Shown: piece by piece, positions 23,411 to 33,865 of the stretch
Layout: every line of letters starts with the position of its first letter
Numbering within the stretch: position 1 is the stretch's first letter
Assembly: GCF_024138715.1 (NCBI RefSeq)
Contig: NZ_CP092074.1
Location: forward strand, 3,410,001 to 3,474,000
Direction of reading: 5' to 3'
DNA: 64,000 nucleotides
Origin: Emticicia sp. 21SJ11W-3
GTDB taxonomy: Bacteria; Bacteroidota; Bacteroidia; Cytophagales; Spirosomataceae
Program-made: the position numbers and the translations under genes
The notes under the pieces: generated by a model
The model's input: only the letters and a program-made list of their open reading frames with translations
Databases searched by the model: none
Told to the model about the DNA's origin: nothing

Positions 23411-26400
23411 ATGAAAGAATATTTCTCCCCCTTTTTTTTAAAGAAACTTATGAGGGTTTCATTTATACAAGTTTTGTTTAGCCTTATCGGACTGGGTATT
23501 TCATACGCACACACCGCTAATGGGCAGGAAGTGCTAGAGCAGCGTATCAGCATCAGGGCCAATAACGACAACCTGAAGGCCATGCTGAGTTTTATTGAAC
23601 AAAGTGCCAGCGTAAAGTTTGTGTATAATCCGCGCGAAATTAACATTGGCCAGAAAGTCTCATTTGAAGCCCGCAACGAAACGCTTAAATCTGTACTGGC
23701 TAAAATCTGCAAGCCATTACAGATATCTTATGAAGTAAAAGGCAAGCAGATAATGCTCTACAAAGAAGTAGCAAGCCTGCTGAAAGAGCCCGAAGTAATA
23801 GTAGCCGGGCCAGTAGTTGAAGAAGAAAAACCACTCAGAATAGTAACGGGTAAAGTAACCGACGAAAAAGGCGAAGGTATACCCGGTGTAAGCGTAGTGG
23901 TTAAAGGCACCACCAAAGGTGTAACAACAGACGTAGAAGGCATTTATAAGCTGGATGTCCCAAACGAAACCACCATTCTGGTGTTCAGTTATGTGGGTTA
24001 TGTAACGCAGGAAATTGTAACCGGTAACCGCTCAGCCATTGATGTAAAGCTGCTTCCTGACGATAAATCGCTCGACGAAGTAGTGGTTATCGGCTATGGC
24101 GAACAGAAAAAAAGCGACCTTACCGGCGCCGTAGCTTCTATGCAGACCAAAGACATTATCAGGGCTAATCCGGTGCTGGCTTCTAAAGCATTGCAAGGCC
24201 AGGTGGCCGGCGCTACCGTTACGAAATCAGACAACCGGCCGGGAAGTTCTTACAACATAACCATCAGAGGAGAAAACACTATTAATAACTCTACTGCACC
24301 CCTAATTGTAATAGATGGTTTAATGGGTGGCGATATCAATAACCTGAACCCGAACGACATTCAGTCGATGGACGTACTGAAAGATGCTTCCTCTACCGCC
24401 ATTTATGGTGCCAGAGGAGCCAACGGGGTGGTTATTATCACTACCAAAAAAGGGTTATCGGGCAAGCCGCGTGTCAATTATGACAGCTACGTGGGTGTAA
24501 AAGTACCGGCGCACCTACCCAAACTCATGAACAGCGAGCAGTTTTATAAAGCTACCTACACCGACCGCATTCTGGAAGGAGTAGCTGAAGCCAAATTTAC
24601 TTCTCTCGAGCTTGACAACATCAAAAACGGCCGCAGTACTGACTGGGTAGACCTGGTTACAGACCCCGGCGTACAAACCAACCACTCACTGAGCGTGTCG
24701 GGCGGTAATGAAAAAACTACCTACCGGTTTTCGGGCGGTTTCCTGAACGAAGACGGCAACGTGCTTAGCACCAATTTTAAAAGATACAACCTCAATGCAG
24801 GGCTTGACAGCAAACTTGGCGAGCGCTTCAAGGTTGGATTTACTTCTTACGCCACCTTTTCGGTACAGAACCTGGGCTCGCAGGAGTCACTCAGAGGCGC
24901 TTACCGCGTCAGACCTACCGGCGTACCTTATTACAGCGACCTAACTAACCCCTCAGAAAACCAGGACATCAACGTAAACGGACTGGCTATCTGGATGGGT
25001 ATCAACGATAAACAGGTACCTAACCCTTTGAGCGACGTAGACCCTAACCAGTCTAAACTACGCACCAGGGTATCAAACATCATGGCTAATGCCTATGTTG
25101 AGTACACACCTGTAAAAGGCCTTAGCATTCGGTCGTCGTTATCATCTACTTACGGCACTACCCAGATTGGCGACTTCCGCGGTATGTGGTCAAAATCGCA
25201 GACGGGTAATAAACCAAGAGCCCAGCTCGACAACCGCGTTATCGGCAGCTATACCTTAGACAACATCATTAACTATAACCTTACCCTGGGCCAGCACAAA
25301 ATAAACCTTACAGGTTTGCAGAGTGCGTTTTATCAGCGTAACGAAGCATCGAGCATTGCCGCCAAAGACCTGCCTTATGACTCAGACTGGTATGCCCTTA
25401 ACACCGGTACCGTTACGGCATTCAGCAGTTCTCTGGTAGAGCGTTCGTTGTCATCGTACATGGGGCGTATCAACTACACCTTCCGCGACAAATACCTGTT
25501 TACAGCCACCGGCCGTTCAGACGGCGCCTCGCAGCTGGCAGCAGGTAACAAGTGGGCGTTTTTCCCATCTGTTGCATTGGCATGGCGAGTAATTGACGAG
25601 TCGTTCATGCAAAACATCAAGGCCTTGTCAAACCTGAAATTACGCCTTAGCTATGGCGAGGTAGGTAACTCAACCGTAGCGCCCTACAGCACACAAGCGG
25701 GGCTGATCAACACCGGCTACGATTTTGACGGCACTGCAGCCTATGGCTTTGCCCCTTCTAACCTGGGCAACAAAGACCTGCGCTGGGAACGCAGCAAAGA
25801 GCTGAACCTGGGCCTTGACTTCGGTTTGTTCGGTAACCGGATATCGGGTACGGTAGAATTATACGACAGAAAAACGCAGGATCTGATACTGAGCCAGAAA
25901 ATACCAACCACGTCAGGCTTCTCGCAGGTGGTATCTAACGTAGGTAAAATCCAGAACAAAGGTATTGAGATACTCCTGAACACCGTAAACATTGCCACCA
26001 CCGATTTCAGCTGGAACACCACCCTTACCTTTACCAAAAACAACAACAAACTGCTTGAACTTTACGGCAACGGGCAAATGGCCGACAAAGGTAATAACCT
26101 CTTTGTGGGCTACCCTATCAGAGCCAACTTTGACTACAAGTTTAACGGCATCTGGCAACTGGCTGATAAAGATCTTGCCCTCAAATACAATCAGGTGCCG
26201 GGTTCGGTACGTGTAGTTGACCAGAACAACGACGGCATCATATCGTCGACAGAAGGAAAAGACGACCGTGTGTATCTGGGCTCAGAGCTGCCTAACTTCC
26301 TGATGGGTATGACCAACCGCTTTAAATACAAAAACTTCGACTTCTCATTCTTTGCTTATTACAGAAACGGTACACTATACAACAACAAAACCCTTTCAGG

Positions 26401-26755
26401 TACATTTGGTGAGGTTAACGCACAACGATATAACAAGCTGGCAGGCCTTGATTACTGGACCAGCGAAAACCCTTCGAACACGTATTTCGGGGTTGCAGTA
26501 GCAAACCCATACCGCAGTGCAATCAACTATCAGGATGCCAGTTTCTTAAGAATCTCTGACATCACACTGGGCTATAATGTACCTCGTAATCTGATGGAAA
26601 AATGGAAACTCTACAATGCCCGGGTTTATACTCAGGTAACCAATCCGATTATTGTTACCAAGTTTATCGGTTTTGACCCTGAATTCAACTCAGCCATTTA
26701 TCAGGACGACGTACCATCGGTTACTTTCAGCCTGGGTGTTAATCTTAGTTTCTAA
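23411..26755 (+). CDS. susC: SusC/RagA-type TonB-dependent outer-membrane transporter
   Basis: This 1114-aa protein imports glycan fragments through the outer membrane, working with SusD as its lid. A signal peptide covers about 1-37. An STN signalling domain (about 40-118, QRISIRANNDNLKAMLSFIE) can contact FecR. A carboxypeptidase-like domain follows (about 147-225, VTGKVTDEKGEGIPGVSVVV), then a TonB-plug (about 228-345, DEVVVIGYGEQKKSDLTGAV) with the SusC signature DASSTAIYGARGANGVVIIT, and a 22-strand-type barrel to the end. The STN domain indicates that transport and signalling are coupled. susD begins 20 bp downstream. The gene is the first of an 11-gene run reaching 45062. The likely cargo is inferred from the enzymes downstream. 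Confidence 0.97.
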   Translation: MKEYFSPFFLKKLMRVSFIQVLFSLIGLGISYAHTANGQEVLEQRISIRANNDNLKAMLSFIEQSASVKFVYNPREINIGQKVSFEARNETLKSVLAKICKPLQISYEVKGKQIMLYKEVASLLKEPEVIVAGPVVEEEKPLRIVTGKVTDEKGEGIPGVSVVVKGTTKGVTTDVEGIYKLDVPNETTILVFSYVGYVTQEIVTGNRSAIDVKLLPDDKSLDEVVVIGYGEQKKSDLTGAVASMQTKDIIRANPVLASKALQGQVAGATVTKSDNRPGSSYNITIRGENTINNSTAPLIVIDGLMGGDINNLNPNDIQSMDVLKDASSTAIYGARGANGVVIITTKKGLSGKPRVNYDSYVGVKVPAHLPKLMNSEQFYKATYTDRILEGVAEAKFTSLELDNIKNGRSTDWVDLVTDPGVQTNHSLSVSGGNEKTTYRFSGGFLNEDGNVLSTNFKRYNLNAGLDSKLGERFKVGFTSYATFSVQNLGSQESLRGAYRVRPTGVPYYSDLTNPSENQDINVNGLAIWMGINDKQVPNPLSDVDPNQSKLRTRVSNIMANAYVEYTPVKGLSIRSSLSSTYGTTQIGDFRGMWSKSQTGNKPRAQLDNRVIGSYTLDNIINYNLTLGQHKINLTGLQSAFYQRNEASSIAAKDLPYDSDWYALNTGTVTAFSSSLVERSLSSYMGRINYTFRDKYLFTATGRSDGASQLAAGNKWAFFPSVALAWRVIDESFMQNIKALSNLKLRLSYGEVGNSTVAPYSTQAGLINTGYDFDGTAAYGFAPSNLGNKDLRWERSKELNLGLDFGLFGNRISGTVELYDRKTQDLILSQKIPTTSGFSQVVSNVGKIQNKGIEILLNTVNIATTDFSWNTTLTFTKNNNKLLELYGNGQMADKGNNLFVGYPIRANFDYKFNGIWQLADKDLALKYNQVPGSVRVVDQNNDGIISSTEGKDDRVYLGSELPNFLMGMTNRFKYKNFDFSFFAYYRNGTLYNNKTLSGTFGEVNAQRYNKLAGLDYWTSENPSNTYFGVAVANPYRSAINYQDASFLRISDITLGYNVPRNLMEKWKLYNARVYTQVTNPIIVTKFIGFDPEFNSAIYQDDVPSVTFSLGVNLSF

Positions 26756-26775
26756 TTTATATTAATCGAAAGACA

Positions 26776-28635
26776 ATGAAATCTATATATTCAAAATCAA
26801 AATTCTTAATCGCCGCAGGCTTATTGCTTGTATCAGCCGGTTGTAAGGATTCTTTTCTTGACGAAAACCCTAAAACTACCCTTACTACCGATGTTTACTA
26901 TAAAACCGAAGCAGGGTTTGAAGACCTCGTAAGGGCTTGTTACCCACTGCTGAGAAACATCCATCAGAACCGCATACTGGTACTCAACGGCACAGATATT
27001 TTCTCGTCGCAGCCAGGCTGGAACCCCTCAGCAGTAAATGGCAAAGAAACCCCGCCTGTATTGCTTGATGTGTACGACAACCGTTTCAATGCCGCTATTC
27101 CGGAAGTACAAACGCTATGGCAGTTGCTTTATGCAGAAATTGCCCGTACCAATACGGCTATCTCACGTGCCGACGGTATCACCACTATGGCACAGGCTTT
27201 GAAAGATACCCGCGTGGCCGAGGTAAAATTCCTCCGCGCCTTGTGTTTCTTCTATGCCGTACAACATTGGGGAGACATACCCATGCCGCTGGCTGAAATC
27301 ACGACGCCTCAGAAAAATTTCCCGCGGGTGGCCTCGGCTGAAGTGTACAAACAAATAATTGCCGACCTGCTTGACTGCGAAGCCAAACTACCGGCTACGG
27401 CCTCTAACTATGGCCGTATAACCAAAGGCGCCGCCCAGTTTTTACTGGCACGTGTTTACCTTACCCGCGGCTGGAACTTCAACAATGCGCTGGGTGGCAC
27501 CAATGCCGACTTTGACATGGCGCTGCAATATGCCGACAAGATTATTGACACCTATCCGCTGGCTTCCAGTTATAAAGATCTTTTCCCAAAAAGATCCGAT
27601 AACCCCCTTACTCAGTACACAGGTGCACAGAACGACAAAAACGCCGAGATAATTTTTGCCGTGCAGTATAACTCAGATATACTTACCAACAAAACCGACC
27701 CGGCCTTTACACAGGATGCCGCCGGTGGAAACGACCTGCACTCGCGCTTTGGCCCAAGTGGAGAGGGTTTCATTGGCAGCAAAGGCCGTACCACAGACTA
27801 CAACCGCTCGGTAGGTATACACCAGGTAAATACTGCCGCTTACCGCATGTTTGACCCGGATATCGACACCCGCTACGCACATAATTTTGTAAGTGTGGGG
27901 TATTCGTTATCGGCGGTTAAAGATTACAAACCATTGCCCTTAAGTAACCCAAACCTGAAAGTGAGTTTCGCCGTTGGCGATACTGTACTGGTATGCCGCC
28001 CCTGGAACAACCCTACGAAGTCGACAGCTGAAAGAGGCGTTGACCTGGGCGGCACCAAAAACTACGCCGTAGTGAATACTTACGAATATGGTGGAGGTTA
28101 CCCGATTGATAATTCAGGCTATAACATTCAGGCCCCTCTGATGTGGAAATTCTGGCAGCCGGGTATTCCTTACGGCGACGCCTACGGTACATTTAACGAA
28201 GCTGTTTTCAGAGCAGCTGAAGCCTATCTGATTGCCGCCGAAGCCATTGTAAAAGGTGCAAAAGGTGGCAAACTGGGTGGTGCAGAGGTTTACTACAACA
28301 AAGTACTTGACCGCGCCCTGGGTACCAAAAAAGGCACCGACCCTAAATGTGCCGCCGCACCTGAAGACCAGAAATCGCTGGCGGCTGTTTCGTACCGTGC
28401 CACAGCGGCCAACATCAGCGTTGACCTGATACTGGACGAAAGAGCGCGTGAACTAATGGGCGAATACAACCGCTGGTTTGACCTGAAAAGAACAGGTAAA
28501 CTGGTAGAACGTGTGAAAAAATACAATCCCTGGGTGAAGGGACAGGCTATCAGCGATATACATTACCTTAGGCCAATACCACAGTCTGAAATAGACTTGT
28601 CATTCCCTAAAATGGCGCAAAATCCGGGCTATTGA
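26776..28635 (+). CDS. susD: SusD/RagB-type glycan-binding lipoprotein
   Basis: A 619-aa surface lipoprotein that captures glycan and closes over SusC. The signal peptide ends at lipobox Cys23 (LLVSAGC), followed by KDSFLDENPKTTLTTDVYYK, a typical SusD start. The TPR-like helical core includes EVKFLRALCFFYAVQHWGDI and the C-terminal LILDERARELMGEYNRWFDL, which is the SusD-family signature. The gene follows susC by 20 bp. An imperfect hairpin lies right after its stop, a common site for transcript decay or partial termination in such loci. Length is slightly above average. The binding specificity is not deducible. Confidence 0.96.
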   Translation: MKSIYSKSKFLIAAGLLLVSAGCKDSFLDENPKTTLTTDVYYKTEAGFEDLVRACYPLLRNIHQNRILVLNGTDIFSSQPGWNPSAVNGKETPPVLLDVYDNRFNAAIPEVQTLWQLLYAEIARTNTAISRADGITTMAQALKDTRVAEVKFLRALCFFYAVQHWGDIPMPLAEITTPQKNFPRVASAEVYKQIIADLLDCEAKLPATASNYGRITKGAAQFLLARVYLTRGWNFNNALGGTNADFDMALQYADKIIDTYPLASSYKDLFPKRSDNPLTQYTGAQNDKNAEIIFAVQYNSDILTNKTDPAFTQDAAGGNDLHSRFGPSGEGFIGSKGRTTDYNRSVGIHQVNTAAYRMFDPDIDTRYAHNFVSVGYSLSAVKDYKPLPLSNPNLKVSFAVGDTVLVCRPWNNPTKSTAERGVDLGGTKNYAVVNTYEYGGGYPIDNSGYNIQAPLMWKFWQPGIPYGDAYGTFNEAVFRAAEAYLIAAEAIVKGAKGGKLGGAEVYYNKVLDRALGTKKGTDPKCAAAPEDQKSLAAVSYRATAANISVDLILDERARELMGEYNRWFDLKRTGKLVERVKKYNPWVKGQAISDIHYLRPIPQSEIDLSFPKMAQNPGY

Positions 28636-28648
28636 TTCAGTAATTCTT

Positions 28649-28678
28649 TGAGTGAGGCGGCCTCGGCTGCCTCGCTCA
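28649..28678 (+). terminator. intra-operon hairpin after susD
   Basis: TGAGTGAGGCGGCC (28649-28662) pairs with GGCTGCCTCGCTCA (28665-28678) with two non-Watson-Crick positions. It sits in the 71-bp gap between susD and the DUF1080 gene. No T-tract follows, so it more likely stabilises the susCD transcript or gives partial termination. Confidence 0.45.
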
Positions 28679-28706
28679 CAATAGCCATCTATTTAACCCT
28701 GACACT

Positions 28707-30074
28707 ATGAATAATTTAATAAAAACAGCATTTGTGGCAATGCTGCTGGCCAGCTTTACCACTCATGCACAATGGAAAGACCTCTTTAACGGCGCAGACC
28801 TGAAAGGCTGGATAAAACGCAACGGAAACGCCGAGTACAGAATTGAAAACAAGACCATTATCGGGGTTTCGAGGCTCAACACACCCAACACCTTTTTATG
28901 CACCGAAACACTATATGCCGATTTTGTGCTTGAAATGGATGTAAAAGTTGACATCGGCCTTAACTCGGGTATTCAGATACGCAGCATCAGCGACCCCGCA
29001 GTTATGAATGGCCGCGTGCATGGGTATCAGGTAGAGATAGACCCCGCCCCCCGTGCCTGGAGTGGCGGTATTTACGATGAAGCCCGCAACGGCTGGTTGT
29101 ATCCGATGTCGGCCAACCCGCAGGGAAGAGTGGCTTTCAGAAACGGGCAATGGAACCGCTATCATATTGAGGCCATAGGGCCCAATATCAAGACCTGGAT
29201 AAACGGCATACCCTGTGCCAACGTGCTTGACGCCCAAACCGCCCGCGGTTTAATAGCCCTGCAGGTACATCAGATAAAAAGACCCGAACAGGAAGGCCTG
29301 ACAGTACAATGGAAGAACATCAGAATAGCAACAGATAACCTGAATGAAGTAGTTTTTAAAGGCGAAGAAGCACCCGAAGTAAGTTACCTGCCCAACAGGC
29401 TCACTGAAAATGAAATAAGAAAAGGCTGGCGTTTACTTTGGGACGGCAAAACTGCCAACGGCTGGCAAGTTGCCAATGGCAGTGGTTTCCCGGCGGCGGG
29501 CTGGGTTATGGAAGATGGTGTATTGAAAGTGCTGGGCTCTAAAAAAGACAGCGTACGTAAGGGCGGAGACATTGAAACCATTCAGGTTTTTTCAGATTTT
29601 GAGCTGGAGCTAGACTTCCGGCTTACCAAAGGAGCAAATAGTGGATTGAAATATTTTGTAGTAAATGACCCAAAAAGAAAAGCAGGTACAGGATTAGGGC
29701 CGGAGTTTCAGCTTCTGGACGATGATGTACACCCTGACGCCAAAGCAGGTGTAAACGGAAACAGAACTACGGCCTCCCTGTATGACCTCATTACTGCCGA
29801 AAACCTGTCGGAAGGCAGTAAAGAAAAACGTATCAATCCGCCGGGTAAGTGGAACAAGCTAAGGATAGTATCCAGAAACGGCCATGTTGAACACTGGCTC
29901 AATAACCTGAAAATGGTAGAATACGACCGCCATTCGCAGATTTTCCGTAATCTGGTAGCCAAAAGTAAATACAGCACTTACGAAAATTTTGCGCAGGCGT
30001 ATGCAGGGCATATCCTGTTGCAGGACCACGGCGATGAAGTGCATTTCAGAAGTATCAAAATCAGAGAATTCTGA
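28707..30074 (+). CDS. two-domain DUF1080 protein (3-keto-disaccharide hydrolase type)
   Basis: A 455-aa exported protein (signal peptide to about residue 21). Two DUF1080 domains with concanavalin-like folds lie at about 22-208 (WKDLFNGADLKGWIKRNGNA; DIGLNSGIQIRS) and 235-455 (GWRLLWDGKTANGWQVANGS; RLTKGANSGLKYFVVND). Members of this family cleave 3-keto-glucosides by elimination and hydration, after an oxidoreductase makes the keto sugar. It is the first gene after susCD. An oxidoreductase of the Gfo/Idh/MocA type is found at 37479. Whether both domains are catalytic is unclear. It could instead be only a binding protein. Confidence 0.9.
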   Translation: MNNLIKTAFVAMLLASFTTHAQWKDLFNGADLKGWIKRNGNAEYRIENKTIIGVSRLNTPNTFLCTETLYADFVLEMDVKVDIGLNSGIQIRSISDPAVMNGRVHGYQVEIDPAPRAWSGGIYDEARNGWLYPMSANPQGRVAFRNGQWNRYHIEAIGPNIKTWINGIPCANVLDAQTARGLIALQVHQIKRPEQEGLTVQWKNIRIATDNLNEVVFKGEEAPEVSYLPNRLTENEIRKGWRLLWDGKTANGWQVANGSGFPAAGWVMEDGVLKVLGSKKDSVRKGGDIETIQVFSDFELELDFRLTKGANSGLKYFVVNDPKRKAGTGLGPEFQLLDDDVHPDAKAGVNGNRTTASLYDLITAENLSEGSKEKRINPPGKWNKLRIVSRNGHVEHWLNNLKMVEYDRHSQIFRNLVAKSKYSTYENFAQAYAGHILLQDHGDEVHFRSIKIREF

Positions 30075-30115
30075 TGCGGGCAGTTGCACTTCATTAACCC
30101 TATTCTTTTAGTATC

Positions 30116-31822
30116 ATGAACAGAAGAACATTTGTCAATACCGGAATCCTCTCGGTTTGTTCAGTACCATTCCTGAACCTGAGCGCAGGCGCCTCTGTGC
30201 CTGACCAGAAACCCGCCTGGATTGTGGATTGGATAAAAATAAATGAGGCACAGCTACCCGGTTTCAGGGCGCTGAAAGTAACCGACCCCAACCATAGATA
30301 CTTTGGTGGCTACACCGACCACGTAGAGATACCTAACCCACACACTACCAGCAGTTTTATTGCCAAAGCCTGTATGCTTATGGCCTGCCCTGAGTCAGTT
30401 TATTATCAGTCGGCAGATACCCTGAAAGAAGTAGAGGCCGCCGCCGCGGCCATGCTGAAGTTTCAGCATACCGACGGCACCATTGACCTGCTGGCCACTA
30501 ATTTTCATTCAACGCCCGACACCGCCTTTATTCTGGAAAACATGATTCCGGCCTGGCAGTTTCTGAAAAAATCACAAACCAAAGGCGCCGGGCAGTCGCT
30601 GGCTTATATACAGACATTTCTAAAAAACGCCGGAGAAGGCCTCATCAGAGGCGGCATACATACGCCCAACCACCGATGGGTGGTATCGGCTGCCTTAGTA
30701 AGGCTGCATGCGCTTTTTCCGGACAAACGCTACCTGAACCGCATAGACCAATGGTTAGCTGAACACATAGATATTGACCCCGACGGCCAATATACTGAGA
30801 AAAGCACCAATAGTTATTCCCCAATCGTTGACCGCTCGTTGATTACCCTGGCCAGGGGCCTCAGTAAGCCGGAACTTTTAGAACCCGTTCTGAAAAATCT
30901 GGAAATGACCCTCTATTATGTACATCCTAACGGAGAAGTTGTAACTGAGGCCTCGAACCGCCAGGACAAAGGCACCATCGGTAATATGTTTAAATACTAT
31001 TACTGTTACCGATACATGGCGCTAAATAAGAATAACGGCCGGATGGCCGCCATGTGCAGACTGATTGAACAAACCAGCACCCCCCAGGAACTGGCCGGGT
31101 ATCTGGATTATTTTCTGGAAGACCCCACCCTCTGGCAGCCCTTGCCGCCAGACACCCCATTGCCGGTTAATTATGTAAAGGCTTTTCCGTACTCTGGTTT
31201 AGTAAGAATCCGCCACGGAAACTGGGACACCACCTTGCTGAGTAACAACCCCGGCTGGCTCACTTTTCATAAAGGCAATGCTGTGTTGCAGGCTATGCGT
31301 GTGGCTGCTTCGTTTTTCGGAAAAGGGCAGTTTCAGTCTGAAAAAATAGAGCAGAACGGCAACAAATGGGTACTGAAGCGGCATTTGGAAGGCCCCTACT
31401 ACCAACCCCTAGATACAGATAAAATATCGCCCGATGGCGACCTCGATAAAATGCCACGCACGCTCAGAAAACAGAGCGAAATACAGGAATTAAACACAAC
31501 TGTAACCATAACCCCGACTGACAATGGTGTTGATGTGGATTTAAACATAACCGGCACAGACGGTGTGCCGGTTTCACTCGAACTCATTTTCAGGCCGGGT
31601 GGTACTTTTACGGGGGTAACGCCTCATGCGTCACAGCCGCATGCTTATCTTTTCGGTGGGCAAAACGGCTCTTATACATCAGGTAAAGATACCATTCATT
31701 TTTCTTCAGGCCGGATCGAACACAAAGGTGTGCAGTTGCGCGGTGCATTACCCGCAATGGATGCGCCAACGGTTTATCTGACAGGCTTTACGCCTTTTAA
31801 GCATACCATCCGTTTATCCTGA
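30116..31822 (+). CDS. exported protein of unrecognised family, predicted alpha-toroid glycan-active enzyme
   Basis: A 568-aa protein with an RR-containing leader (MNRRTFVNTGILSVCSVPFL) that may be a Tat or Sec signal. Residues 40-340 are helix-rich with repeated motifs (AAAAMLKFQHTDGTIDLLAT, HTPNHRWVVSAALVRLHALF, GTIGNMFKYYYCYRYMALNK). This resembles an alpha/alpha-toroid like those of polysaccharide lyases or unsaturated glucuronyl hydrolases. The last 200 residues look like beta-sandwich (LNTTVTITPTDNGVDVDLNI). No family was assigned. The operon position in the PUL supports action on the glycan, but neither reaction nor substrate is known. Confidence 0.75.
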   Translation: MNRRTFVNTGILSVCSVPFLNLSAGASVPDQKPAWIVDWIKINEAQLPGFRALKVTDPNHRYFGGYTDHVEIPNPHTTSSFIAKACMLMACPESVYYQSADTLKEVEAAAAAMLKFQHTDGTIDLLATNFHSTPDTAFILENMIPAWQFLKKSQTKGAGQSLAYIQTFLKNAGEGLIRGGIHTPNHRWVVSAALVRLHALFPDKRYLNRIDQWLAEHIDIDPDGQYTEKSTNSYSPIVDRSLITLARGLSKPELLEPVLKNLEMTLYYVHPNGEVVTEASNRQDKGTIGNMFKYYYCYRYMALNKNNGRMAAMCRLIEQTSTPQELAGYLDYFLEDPTLWQPLPPDTPLPVNYVKAFPYSGLVRIRHGNWDTTLLSNNPGWLTFHKGNAVLQAMRVAASFFGKGQFQSEKIEQNGNKWVLKRHLEGPYYQPLDTDKISPDGDLDKMPRTLRKQSEIQELNTTVTITPTDNGVDVDLNITGTDGVPVSLELIFRPGGTFTGVTPHASQPHAYLFGGQNGSYTSGKDTIHFSSGRIEHKGVQLRGALPAMDAPTVYLTGFTPFKHTIRLS

Positions 31823-31847
31823 GTCCATACATTCAACTCATTTGCTT

Positions 31848-33848
31848 ATGAACAGAAAATTAGCTCTGCTAGTGTGGCTCGCTATGCTTGCCACTAGCAC
31901 AATTGCGCAAAATACAAAGCCATTATGGCTCGACGACCTGCCCATTAAGTCGTATTCTGAGGGCATACCGGCAGTTTTACCTAAAACCAATGCCGCCGGC
32001 GACCAGATGAAAATAGCCGGTAAAACCTTCTCGCATGGTGTGGGGGTCAGCTCTACAAGTGTGCTGTCGTTTCAGCTGGCAGGGCATGCCGCTTCATTTT
32101 CGGCCATGGTTGGGGTTGACGACCTGGGCATAAAAAATCTGCCGCATCGTTTTTACGTAATTGGCGACAAACAGATACTTTTTGACAGCGGCGAAATGCG
32201 CTGGGGCGATGCCCCCAAGCCTGTAAATGTAAACCTTGCAGGCATACAACGCCTGGGTTTGCTGGTGCTGGTTGATATATATATAAACCGCACCTTTACC
32301 AACTGGGCCGATGCAGCTTTTGTGATGAAAGACAATTTTATACCCGCTACCATACCCAACCAGCAGCAGCGGTACATTCTTACGCCACAACCAGACAAAA
32401 AACCGCGCATCAATTCTGCAGGTGTGTTTGGTGCAAGGCCAGGTAATCCGTTTTTATATACCATTGCCGCCACCGGCCAAAGACCGGTAACGTACTCGGT
32501 TCAAAACCTGCCCAAAGGTTTGTCGGTAGATACCCAAACGGGCATTATCAGCGGTAAAGTAATGCAGAAAGGCACTTATACAGCTAACCTGAAAGTCCGC
32601 AATGCCTTCGGAGAAGCCCAAAAGAAATTAACCATTACCATTGGCGATACCATTGCGCTTACCCCGCCTATCGGCTGGAACGGCTGGAACTCGTGGGCAA
32701 AAAACATTGACCAGCAAAAAGTGAAGGCCTCTGCCGATGCAATGGTAAAAATGGGCCTGAACCAGCACGGCTGGACCTACATTAACATTGACGACGCCTG
32801 GCAGGGGCAGCGTGGTGGTGCATTAAACGCCATTCAGCCTAATGAGAAGTTTCCGGAGTTCAGAAAAATGGTTGATTACATTCATTCGCTGGGTCTGAAA
32901 GTGGGCGTCTATTCAACACCCATGATCACCAGTTATGCAGGGTACATTGGCGGCTCGTCAGATTACCCACACGGCCGCATAACCGATTCCATCAAAAACA
33001 ACAAAAGGGCGTTCAGGTACATAGGCAAATATACTTTTGAAGAGAACGACGCCCGGCAAATGGCCGAATGGGGCATTGATTACCTGAAATATGACTGGCG
33101 GATTGACGTAAAAGCTGCTGAAAAAATGTCGGTGGCACTCAGAAACTCCGGCCGGGATATTGTGTACAGTATTTCAAACTCTGCCCCCTTTGCCTATGCC
33201 AAAGACTGGGCAAGGCTCACCAACAGTTTCAGAACAGGCCCCGACATCCGCGATAGCTGGCTTAGCCTGTATCATTCAGCCTTTACGCTCGACAAATGGG
33301 CTCCCTACGGCGGCCGTGGCCACTGGCTTGACCCCGACATGATGATACTGGGGAATGTAACCACGGGTTCGGCCCTGCACCCTACCCGTCTGACACCCGA
33401 CGAGCAATACAGCCACGTGAGCCTTTTCAGTCTGCTTTCGGCGCCTTTACTGATTGGCTGCCCCATTGAACAGCTCGATGCCTTCACGCTGAATCTGTTA
33501 ACTAATGATGAAGTAATAGAAATAAACCAGGACCCTGCCGGAAAACCCGCCCGGCTGGTTAAAGAAGAAAACGGCGTGCAAACCTGGGTGAAACCGCTGG
33601 CAGACGGCTCTTATGCCATCGGGCTGTTTAATATAGCCTACTATGGGCAAACACCGCAGTCTTATTTCAGATGGGACGATGAAAAAGCTATTCATTACAA
33701 CCTTGATCTGAAGGCACTCGGGTTACAAGGCCGCTATCAGTTGAGAGACGTATGGCGGCAGAAAAACCTGGGTGTTTTCAGCGGGGTTTATCCATGCACT
33801 ATTCAACATCATGGAGTGGTAATGCTCAGAATTTCGCCCGTAAAATAA
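31848..33848 (+). CDS. GH27 alpha-galactosidase with N-terminal NPCBM and Ig-like domains, copy A
   Basis: The ATG at 31848 begins a signal peptide (NRKLALLVWLAMLATSTIAQ); an in-frame TTG at 31842 is less likely. An NPCBM-type carbohydrate-binding domain (about 25-165) and a putative Ig domain (about 185-268) precede a GH27 barrel that starts TPPIGWNGWNSW. The presumed nucleophile is Asp416 in YLKYDWRID and the acid/base is Asp466 in RTGPDIRDSW. GH27 enzymes remove alpha-galactose, or beta-L-arabinopyranose, with retention. A beta-sandwich C-terminal domain ends the protein. The next gene is a paralogue 17 bp downstream. The protein is probably periplasmic. Confidence 0.93.
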   Translation: MNRKLALLVWLAMLATSTIAQNTKPLWLDDLPIKSYSEGIPAVLPKTNAAGDQMKIAGKTFSHGVGVSSTSVLSFQLAGHAASFSAMVGVDDLGIKNLPHRFYVIGDKQILFDSGEMRWGDAPKPVNVNLAGIQRLGLLVLVDIYINRTFTNWADAAFVMKDNFIPATIPNQQQRYILTPQPDKKPRINSAGVFGARPGNPFLYTIAATGQRPVTYSVQNLPKGLSVDTQTGIISGKVMQKGTYTANLKVRNAFGEAQKKLTITIGDTIALTPPIGWNGWNSWAKNIDQQKVKASADAMVKMGLNQHGWTYINIDDAWQGQRGGALNAIQPNEKFPEFRKMVDYIHSLGLKVGVYSTPMITSYAGYIGGSSDYPHGRITDSIKNNKRAFRYIGKYTFEENDARQMAEWGIDYLKYDWRIDVKAAEKMSVALRNSGRDIVYSISNSAPFAYAKDWARLTNSFRTGPDIRDSWLSLYHSAFTLDKWAPYGGRGHWLDPDMMILGNVTTGSALHPTRLTPDEQYSHVSLFSLLSAPLLIGCPIEQLDAFTLNLLTNDEVIEINQDPAGKPARLVKEENGVQTWVKPLADGSYAIGLFNIAYYGQTPQSYFRWDDEKAIHYNLDLKALGLQGRYQLRDVWRQKNLGVFSGVYPCTIQHHGVVMLRISPVK

Positions 33849-33865
33849 TCTAACGACCCCCTACT